From: an uncultured Nitrospirota bacterium
Lineage (GTDB): Bacteria; Nitrospinota; Nitrospinia; SZUA-224
DNA: 5,196 bases
Direction: 5' to 3'
Assembly (NCBI GenBank): GCA_913009285.1
Contig: CAJVYE010000100.1
Location: 1 to 5,196 of the forward strand
This document shows, in pieces, positions 1 through 5,196 of this stretch. Position 1 is the stretch's first letter; each line of letters begins with the position of its first letter. The notes below the pieces were generated by a model. That model had not been told where the DNA came from and made no database searches. It saw only the letters and a list, made by a program, of their open reading frames with translations. The position numbers and the translations under genes were made by a program.

Positions 1-2183
1 TTAATACCTTCTTGAGAATAGACCTCAGTAACTTTGCCAGCGGTTTCACCTGTTCGGGTGAGCTGCAACAGTCCTTCCTGTGTGGCCATATAAAAAGATG
101 AGGTTGTGATAGTATCAACATCATCTTTAGGTGTCCAAAGGTATAGCCAATCTTTGGCTTGGTTAGAAATATATATCCCCTGACTAAGGGTACTGGCATA
201 GATAATATTGGTATTTTGAGGGTGAAATTCAAGGTCAGTTACGGAATTCCAATTTCTTGTTGAACCCCCGGGTATTCCCTTATTAGATGGAATCCATTCT
301 AGTCCTTTCTCAGTCCTCATTCTCTTATACAGAGGAACATCTGTGCCACCGCTGTAACCAACTCCTGCATAAATAATATCAGGATTTTTAGGATCGATAA
401 GGATGGCATTAACAATCTTATTCTGGAGACCTGTTAGAGTCCATTTATCTCCCCCCTTTTTGCTTTCCCAAAGGTCTCCCAAAACCTTTGGGGCAAAGAA
501 CCCCCCGCCTCCTGCAAAGATATGCTGATTATCTAAAGGGTCAATTGCCACCACGTTAAAGGGATAATACTCCCCGGATTGTTTTCTTGCCTCCAGAACC
601 TCCTCAAATTTTCCTTCATCTGTTCTTCTGTCAATCCTTCTATAGATCATTCTTCCGGAAGCTATGAATATCGTCTCAGTTTCTTTATCAGGATCATGGT
701 CAATAGCAATGGCAATGTCTGAGACATAATCACTGTCAAGCTTATTACTATAAGTCCAACTTTGACCACCGTCTAATGTTTTTGCTAAATAACCCTCTAA
801 GCCAGCGTAAAATATCTCACTGTTCTTTGGGTGGAAGAGAACTGAATGCGTGGTATCCCTCAGAAGTTGCGACCAGGGTTCCTCACCTTTTTTCCCATAA
901 AGCCCTGCGAAGGTAGCAGCAAGTATGTGGTTGGAATCATTAGGATCAATCGCAACATCATAAGTGACCGTAGTGATTCCGTTGCTAATCGGGGTCCAGG
1001 TTTGTCCATGGTCCTCACTTTTAAATATACCCTCATTGTACCCACCTGCAATAATAACCTCGCTGTTTGTAGGATGAACTGTTAGTGATTCGAACTTGAA
1101 ATCGTGAGGATATATCTTCCAGGTATCTCCTCCATCAGTACTTCTTGCAACCTTTCCTATTCCATCCCCACCCCCGTTAACTGGTGTTTGCCAGGTTGCA
1201 TATAAGGTGTTTGGGTGTTGTGGATCAAAGGATAAATCTGCAACAAGACGACACTTATTGTATTTATCTTGATCCTTTCGATTCTTTGGAATTATTGGCC
1301 ATAAGGATTTCCACTTATTACCATCAAAATAATGTTTAATTATCCCAAAACCACTTCCTGTAAAAACAGTATTAGAATCATCTGGCTTTACTGCAACTGT
1401 GAGGTATCCCGAATCTTTTAATGAATATATTTTCCTCCAGGTATCTCCTCCATCTCCGCTTCGATAAAGGGTACCGTGCCATCCTCCATGACCAAAAGAG
1501 CTTGTAACAGCCCAGATGATATCTTTATTCTGCGGGTCAATAGCTATATCCACAACAGGGAAGTCAACGTCCTTAGTTTTTTTCCATTCTGCTCCTCCAT
1601 CAACTGTTTTGTAGATGGCTCCGGATGAATAAGTGTTGTTGGGGCCGCCTGTACCCACATAGACTATTTGTCTGTTAGGATCTCTTTTAGAAGGATGTAT
1701 AGGAGCTATAGCGAGAGACATGCAATACCGAAACTCACTCTGCTGCATAGTGCTGTTTTTTATATGGGTCCAGGTTACACCACCATTAGTACTCTTTTCT
1801 ACCCAGAAATTATGTGCAACCCAGATAAACTCAGGGTTGTTTGGAGCTATTTTTACTGCCCAAACCGTATGATTTTTGAATTCATCTTCTTTTCGAACTT
1901 CACCACCTGTTTCCACTGCCCGCCAACTCTCTCCCCCATTTGTAGTCATGTAGAGTCCATTACTCTTATAGGTCCCTGCAAACATCTTAACCTTATCCGG
2001 GTTGGAAGCGTCAATGGCAATGTCATATATGCGTCCACCATAAAGGTTAAGTTTTTCAAAGTCCTCGCCTCCCCTCTGTGTTAATTTTGAAGATAGGCAA
2101 CCAAAAAAGACAAATACAATTAGAACAAGAATAAGAAGTTTAAAAGTCTTAAGAAACTCTTTAAAGCATTTTTTTTCTTTCAT
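1..2183 (-). CDS. BNR/Asp-box beta-propeller lipoprotein (3' end beyond window)
   Basis: Reading from the ATG at 2183, the frame is open for 727 codons to base 3, with no stop before the window edge, so the C-terminus is missing. The N-terminus is a lipoprotein signal: a Lys-rich stretch, a hydrophobic segment at residues 16-27, then F-F-G-C with Cys29 as the probable lipidated residue (Phe at -3 is not the canonical Leu). The rest is a repeat protein. Asp-box motifs (S/T-x-D/N-x-G-x-x-W) occur at residues 80-87, 131-138, 193-200, 242-249, 348-355, 389-396, 469-476 and 574-581. Degenerate copies lie near 285-291, 430-437, 624-630 and 673-679. Between them recurs a strand like A-I-D-P-x-N-x-x-I-I-Y-A-G (for example 593-607). 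This is the BNR/sortilin/Ycf48/GH74-type beta-propeller superfamily. Such proteins bind ligands or hydrolyse glycans, but no catalytic residue can be assigned here. The protein is probably anchored in the envelope. It has its own promoter region and a G-rich Shine-Dalgarno. The fold is secure; the function is unknown. Confidence 0.9.
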   Translation of the reverse strand, partial: MKEKKCFKEFLKTFKLLILVLIVFVFFGCLSSKLTQRGGEDFEKLNLYGGRIYDIAIDASNPDKVKMFAGTYKSNGLYMTTNGGESWRAVETGGEVRKEDEFKNHTVWAVKIAPNNPEFIWVAHNFWVEKSTNGGVTWTHIKNSTMQQSEFRYCMSLAIAPIHPSKRDPNRQIVYVGTGGPNNTYSSGAIYKTVDGGAEWKKTKDVDFPVVDIAIDPQNKDIIWAVTSSFGHGGWHGTLYRSGDGGDTWRKIYSLKDSGYLTVAVKPDDSNTVFTGSGFGIIKHYFDGNKWKSLWPIIPKNRKDQDKYNKCRLVADLSFDPQHPNTLYATWQTPVNGGGDGIGKVARSTDGGDTWKIYPHDFKFESLTVHPTNSEVIIAGGYNEGIFKSEDHGQTWTPISNGITTVTYDVAIDPNDSNHILAATFAGLYGKKGEEPWSQLLRDTTHSVLFHPKNSEIFYAGLEGYLAKTLDGGQSWTYSNKLDSDYVSDIAIAIDHDPDKETETIFIASGRMIYRRIDRRTDEGKFEEVLEARKQSGEYYPFNVVAIDPLDNQHIFAGGGGFFAPKVLGDLWESKKGGDKWTLTGLQNKIVNAILIDPKNPDIIYAGVGYSGGTDVPLYKRMRTEKGLEWIPSNKGIPGGSTRNWNSVTDLEFHPQNTNIIYASTLSQGIYISNQAKDWLYLWTPKDDVDTITTSSFYMATQEGLLQLTRTGETAGKVTEVYSQEGI

Positions 2184-2187
2184 CTGG

Positions 2188-2194
2188 TCCCCCC
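2188..2194 (-). promoter_or_regulatory. Shine-Dalgarno of the propeller lipoprotein gene
   Basis: On the minus strand GGGGGGA sits four bases before the ATG at 2183. It supports that start, as does the lipoprotein signal peptide that follows directly. A further AAAGGA at 2198-2203 is 14 bases from the ATG, which is rather far. Another ATG at 2194-2196 is out of frame with the gene. Confidence 0.55.
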
Positions 2195-2208
2195 ATTTCC
2201 TTTACACT

Positions 2209-2214
2209 ATTATA
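2209..2214 (-). promoter_or_regulatory. Candidate -10 box (TATAAT) for the propeller gene
   Basis: A perfect minus-strand TATAAT lies 25 bases before the start codon. No good -35 box is found at 16-18 bp upstream; the nearest 17-bp-spaced hexamer is GATTCA. If this promoter is real it would probably need an activator. The palindrome at 2219-2235 occupies its spacer and part of its -35 position. Transcription would start near 2202, giving a short leader of about 20 bases. Confidence 0.35.
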
Positions 2215-2218
2215 GATT

Positions 2219-2235
2219 TTCAGATAATATCTGAA
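2219..2235. repeat. 17-bp perfect palindrome, operator-like
   Basis: TTCAGATAATATCTGAA has eight-base arms around a single central base. It sits in the intergenic region four bases upstream of the TATAAT at 2209-2214 and downstream of the second candidate promoter. A one-base centre, AT-rich arms and no following T-run make a transcription terminator unlikely. The size and symmetry fit a binding site for a dimeric regulator. No regulator is encoded in the window, so its identity is unknown. Confidence 0.45.
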
Positions 2236-2256
2236 TCTTGCACCATTCTATGCAAC

Positions 2257-2285
2257 AAATTATCTCACTTTCTTTTCCTTGTCAA
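2257..2285 (-). promoter_or_regulatory. Candidate sigma70-type promoter with consensus -35
   Basis: The minus strand carries a perfect TTGACA at 2280-2285. Two overlapping -10 candidates follow: GATAAT at 2259-2264 (five of six matches, 15-bp spacer) and TAATTT at 2257-2262 (weaker match, ideal 17-bp spacer). Either would start transcription near 2250, giving a leader of about 65 bases that includes the palindrome at 2219-2235. It lies 40-70 bases after the stop of the upstream gene and faces the propeller lipoprotein gene. Confidence 0.45.
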
Positions 2286-2324
2286 GATTTATGTTCAGCT
2301 ATTTTTTTAAACAGGATAACAGAT

Positions 2325-4421
2325 TTATTTTGTTATTACTCTATCCTTTATCTTGACCGCTTTAGGCTTTCCTATTCTTATTACAGCCCTTGAGAATTCT
2401 TCAAAGACATTCTCTATTTTTGCCTCTCCTAACTTTTCTGGTTCAGAGCCTAGTGATCTTCCTGTTATAGGATTCCTCATCTCTTCACCTTCTCTGAAAA
2501 GGATAAGCCCCATATCCTTTTTGATCTTCTTGCTGCCTCCAAGGTCTGTAAAGATCTCTTTTCCATCTTTCTTTATTATTAGCCCTTCTAAAAGGGGGAA
2601 GCTTTGTTTAAATTTTAAGGCCAGGCCCTGCATAAGTATGTTAATAGCAGGGAGGCTCTTGTCTTCATCAAAGACATCCTTTGCATCCATTATAACTGAT
2701 GTCTCGGTGTTCACAAGGCGGGTGAGTATCTCTATTGAGTTTTTGCTTTCATAAATAGTGCCTGTCAGGATTACATCAGCAACCACTATTTTTCCTATTT
2801 TTGAAACTGTATCCGGATCTACGAGTTCTGTCTGGCTTAGCCTCAGTTCCTTTAATACTTCCTCCATCTTCTCCCTTTCTATTACATGAAATCGTCTCTG
2901 GTTAACAAAGGCAGTGATGAGGCTATCATATACAGCGTCCCCTGATATAGACTGCTCCCCTTTATGATCCAGAGGAAGGATAGAGATACTCATCCTTGAG
3001 CCAATCTGTCGTATCTTTGGAATTTTCCTGTTGACTGAAACCACTTTTTGTGCCCTATTACCTAAGGTGTCAATGGCCTCGATGAGAAACCTATTTCCTC
3101 CTTCCTTGAGTCTTGTAAGATAGTTAAAGAAAACCCTCTTTCCCTTCCTTTTAAGTATGGGTTCCCCATTAATGGTTATAGAGCGAATCTTGCTTTCATC
3201 CGACACGCTGCCTTCAAGATAAAGGGCATCGTCGTAGACTGTCTGGAAATCCACTAAATCTTTCAAAAGGATGACTGGAGGTGTATTGTCTATGATCTTC
3301 CTAAGGCCTTTTCTAAAAAAGGCATATTGAGCTGTAATAATACCAGTCATTACAGGTTGGGATGAGGCCAAACGAGGCAGACTTTTGAGCACGAAATTGG
3401 GCGTTGGGTGTTTGTGTAAGCCCTTGGAGTCGAAAGGGTTGGGAATTACACGTAATTCTCCAGTAGTGACATTCTCTGCTATGTCCTTAGCCTTTAGTAT
3501 GATGGTATCAGTCCCTTCTGATAAGTTAATCTCTTGATGAAATTCCATCTCCAGACCTGAACCATCAGGGATAGGGTCCTGAACTCTATTAAGCTTATGA
3601 GCAATGGGGATTCTCTGGCCATTTATGCTAAAGGAGGCGATCCCGGTGCTGTCTGAGAGAAGACCGGACAAAGTAACCTTTCGACCCAGGGTCTTCTGAT
3701 CCTCGATGATGATGACAGGGCCTTCTCTATCCACTTTAATCTTTAATATTTTTTCAGTGGTTTTTCCAGTGAGATCAGAGGCTTGAATCTTTATTTCATT
3801 AACCCCTCTCCTTAGAGTAAGCTCTTTTTCTAAAAAAACCTTTTTTGATGATAGCTCTAATGGTAGAGGAATAGCATTTACTGAAAGAGAGGAGACAAAA
3901 TAATCATCTTTAACCTCTCCAGTCAGGGTAATGGAGAATTTATTGGTAATACTTCTATCTAAAGGAGAATCAATTTTTAGTGTTGGAGGAAATTTGTCTT
4001 TTCGGGTTTCTTCAAGGAAGTTCTTGCGTGCCTTGTTTAAAAAATACTTTGCCTTGGCGCTCCCGGCAGTCTTTAATGATTCTTCCAGTTCATGTATACC
4101 CTCACGGAATTTTTTTGAATTATAATAGATTATTCCCAATTCCCGGTGGGGAAAGTAGTTCACGAAGTGCATCCCGTAAGTGCGACTCCTCCATTGGTCA
4201 TTACTTCGCCCTTTGACGGCACTTTGAAGGTCTTTAATGGCTTCCTCATAGAATCCTCCTTCAGCAAAGGAAACCCCTCTCTCATAGTAGTTCCACCAGC
4301 GACCTCTGAATAGTCCACTGGTCACACCATATTCCTGTCCATTTTTTATATAAGGAGGTTCTTTAAGGGCACATCCTACTATAAGTACAAGGATAATAAT
4401 TACAATGACTAAGGTTTTCAC
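2325..4421 (-). CDS. Modular lipoprotein: TPR, three Ig-like domains, CsgG-like, FlgT-C-like
   Basis: Complete 698-residue protein with a GTG start. That start is chosen because a classic lipoprotein signal follows at once: M-K-T, a hydrophobic core, then L-I-V-G-C with Cys17 as the lipidated residue. Modules in order: TPR-like helical pairs at about 43-70 and 92-135 (pattern Y-x-x-G-x-x-x-x-x-G-x-Y-E-E-A-I); Ig-like beta domains at about 146-231, 234-326 and 380-463 (P-P-x-L/I starts, G-x-N-x-I/F-x-I-x-A-x-D endings); a CsgG-like domain at about 476-608 with V-I-E-R, an L-x-L-S-x-x-x-L-x-D-P helix and I-G-K-I-x-x-A-D-x-I-L-T-G; and a FlgT-C-like beta domain at about 609-683. The last two modules match the upstream gene. 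A four-base GTGA overlap with that gene and a weak Shine-Dalgarno (AAGG, 13 bases away) point to translational coupling. Known CsgG-family proteins form outer-membrane channels or periplasmic rings, so envelope assembly or surface export is plausible. The exact role is unknown, and no terminator is seen after the stop. Confidence 0.92.
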   Translation of the reverse strand: MKTLVIVIIILVLIVGCALKEPPYIKNGQEYGVTSGLFRGRWWNYYERGVSFAEGGFYEEAIKDLQSAVKGRSNDQWRSRTYGMHFVNYFPHRELGIIYYNSKKFREGIHELEESLKTAGSAKAKYFLNKARKNFLEETRKDKFPPTLKIDSPLDRSITNKFSITLTGEVKDDYFVSSLSVNAIPLPLELSSKKVFLEKELTLRRGVNEIKIQASDLTGKTTEKILKIKVDREGPVIIIEDQKTLGRKVTLSGLLSDSTGIASFSINGQRIPIAHKLNRVQDPIPDGSGLEMEFHQEINLSEGTDTIILKAKDIAENVTTGELRVIPNPFDSKGLHKHPTPNFVLKSLPRLASSQPVMTGIITAQYAFFRKGLRKIIDNTPPVILLKDLVDFQTVYDDALYLEGSVSDESKIRSITINGEPILKRKGKRVFFNYLTRLKEGGNRFLIEAIDTLGNRAQKVVSVNRKIPKIRQIGSRMSISILPLDHKGEQSISGDAVYDSLITAFVNQRRFHVIEREKMEEVLKELRLSQTELVDPDTVSKIGKIVVADVILTGTIYESKNSIEILTRLVNTETSVIMDAKDVFDEDKSLPAINILMQGLALKFKQSFPLLEGLIIKKDGKEIFTDLGGSKKIKKDMGLILFREGEEMRNPITGRSLGSEPEKLGEAKIENVFEEFSRAVIRIGKPKAVKIKDRVITK

Positions 4422-5070
4422 AAGCGTTCTTTAACCTTAAACCCTTCTCTAAAATCTTTATGCAATGATATTATATTGGCATAAGATCTCTTTTCTTCTA
4501 CTAAGATAATCTTTATCTCACCATGTTTTTCTGTTTTTCCTGATACCTCAGACAGAACATCCATTATAATACCCACAGTTACTCCCTCTTTAGAGCCTAT
4601 ATCCAAAACCACCCTTTCCCCTTCAAAGGCAAGAATCCTTCCCTTAAGGGGATATTCTGTCCTGATTTTTTTTAGTATCTCCTGGCTAAGCCTTTCTGCC
4701 ACATTCTTCTTCTCCTTTGTCTTTAAACCTTCAGTAAGGGCAGCCTTTATTAAAGTCGTCTCAGTCTCTATCATTCTCATGCTTACCTGCCATTCATTAC
4801 CATCTCTCACAATACTGCCAGTGGATATCAACTTTGCTGACAGTATCCTCCCTATCCTTAAAGCCGTTGCCGGATCTGCAAGCTGTGAAGAGCTCAGCTT
4901 AAGCTCTTCAAGGAGTTTATCCAGGACCCCCCTCTCTACTACCTGCACCCTCTTTGAGTCATGTAAGGTATCTGTAATCCTGGACAGGATGTATTCTTTT
5001 TCTACTACAGTAATACCATTGGTTTTGATATTCAGGAAAGCCAGGGTTGGGAGGATAGACCTCCACCCAT
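4418..5070 (-). CDS. CsgG-like/FlgT-C-like protein, 5' truncated at contig end
   Basis: This is the C-terminal 216 residues of an envelope protein; its genuine start lies beyond the contig. Residues (counted from the first genuine codon, ending at 5068) about 3-138 form a CsgG-like domain. It has an L-A-F-L-N-I first strand, then V-Q-V-V-E-R, L-L-E-E-L-K-L-S-S-S-Q-L-A-D-P, and R-I-G-R-I-L-S-A-K-L-I-S-T-G. Residues about 141-216 form a FlgT-C-like beta domain with V-V-L-D-I-G-S-K-E-G-V. Relatives include CsgG, FlgO/FlgT and LpoB-type proteins, but no specific member is recognised. The open frame runs on to a GTG at 5104, but residues before the Gly codon at 5066-5068 are translated sequencing adapter (M-T-G-V-Q-T-C-A-L-P-I) plus one hybrid Tyr codon, so they are excluded. 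The stop TGA overlaps the next gene's GTG, indicating a shared operon. A signal peptide is expected in the missing part but not seen. Confidence 0.88.
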
Positions 5071-5136
5071 AGATCGGAAGAGCACACGTCTGAACTCCAG
5101 TCACATTCCTTTATCTCGTATGCCGTCTTCTGCTTG
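5071..5136 (+). other. Illumina TruSeq indexed adapter (sequencing artefact)
   Basis: Not genomic. The stretch begins AGATCGGAAGAGCACACGTC and runs through CTGAACTCCAGTCAC (5090-5104). A six-base index ATTCCT at 5105-5110 plus TT follows, then ATCTCGTATGCCGTC (5113-5127) and TTCTGCTTG to 5136. This matches the TruSeq read 1 3' adapter with, from memory, index 27. It marks where a library insert ended and an untrimmed read was assembled into the contig. The last reliable genomic base is about 5070; the A at 5071 is the A-tail base. Confidence 0.98.
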
Positions 5137-5196
5137 AAAAAAAAAACAAATTAAAAAAAAATGAAAAATATATATTCCCCAATAACTACTAAATAA
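5137..5196. other. Post-adapter poly-A and low-complexity tail (artefact)
   Basis: Directly after the adapter comes a run of ten A, then an A/T-dominated stretch with almost no G. Reading past the end of a short library molecule typically gives poly-A followed by noise of this kind. No coding or regulatory signal is present, and nothing here should be treated as genomic. Confidence 0.9.

Noticed and set aside
1..3. TTA at the left edge as the TAA stop of the propeller gene
   Set aside because: The reading frame from the ATG at 2183 places its last complete codon at 3-5 (Ile) and leaves bases 2-1 as a partial codon. The TAA is therefore out of frame and the gene continues.
846..1085. Short open frames on both strands (plus 846-1085, minus 860-1051)
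   Set aside because: Both overlap the continuous propeller reading frame in other frames, and neither shows a domain or a convincing ribosome binding site.
1668..2084. Plus-strand open frame of 138 codons
   Set aside because: It lies wholly opposite the propeller gene, whose minus-strand frame is open throughout with clear Asp-box repeats. The plus-strand translation has no recognisable domain and is Cys/Phe/Pro-rich, as expected of a shadow frame.
2219..2235. Palindrome as an intrinsic terminator of the 698-residue lipoprotein gene
   Set aside because: It is about 90 bases after the stop, has AT-rich arms with a one-base centre, and no T-run follows on the minus strand.
2353..2754. Plus-strand open frame of 133 codons
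   Set aside because: It is antisense to the CsgG-like/FlgT-C-like coding region of the 698-residue lipoprotein. Its Ser/Phe/Ile/Pro-rich composition is the complement of Lys/Glu/Gly codons on the real strand.
1..5070. CRISPR array, tRNA, rRNA, transposase or attachment site
   Set aside because: No regularly spaced repeats, cloverleaf, conserved rRNA stretch or transposase coding was seen. The regular repetition in 1-2183 is protein-level propeller repeats.
5102..5104. GTG as the real start of the truncated CsgG-like gene
   Set aside because: The codon lies inside the sequencing adapter, so it is not genomic.

Overview
The window looks like the end of a metagenomic or draft-genome contig from a Gram-negative bacterium. 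It is moderately AT-rich and every gene lies on the minus strand. The Gram-negative call rests on two lipoprotein signal peptides and on two CsgG-type domains, a family of outer-membrane lipoproteins. No ribosomal RNA or taxonomic marker is present, so I cannot place the organism further.

Layout in the direction of transcription (right to left). (1) 5137-5196 is a poly-A and low-complexity tail, and 5071-5136 is an Illumina TruSeq indexed adapter, so genuine sequence ends at about 5070. (2) 5070-4418 is the C-terminal part of a protein with a CsgG-like domain and a FlgT-C-like domain; its true N-terminus is lost. (3) 4421-2325 is a complete 698-residue lipoprotein. Its modules in order are TPR-like helices, three Ig-like beta domains, and the same CsgG-like plus FlgT-C-like pair. 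It overlaps the preceding gene by four bases (GTGA), so the two probably form one operon. (4) 2324-2184 is a 141-bp spacer with candidate promoters and a perfect 17-bp palindrome. (5) 2183-1 is a lipoprotein built of BNR/Asp-box beta-propeller repeats. It has no stop codon inside the window, reads open for 727 codons and continues past base 1. I confirmed its frame by translating every line.

A working picture, which is inference: the two CsgG/FlgT-C proteins are related components of an envelope or outer-membrane assembly, one of them expanded with protein-binding modules. The propeller lipoprotein is a separately regulated, envelope-anchored neighbour. No named system (curli, flagellar H-ring, Lpo activators) can be assigned, because no diagnostic partner gene is visible. 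The most certain unusual feature is the adapter, which creates a false N-terminus on the first gene.
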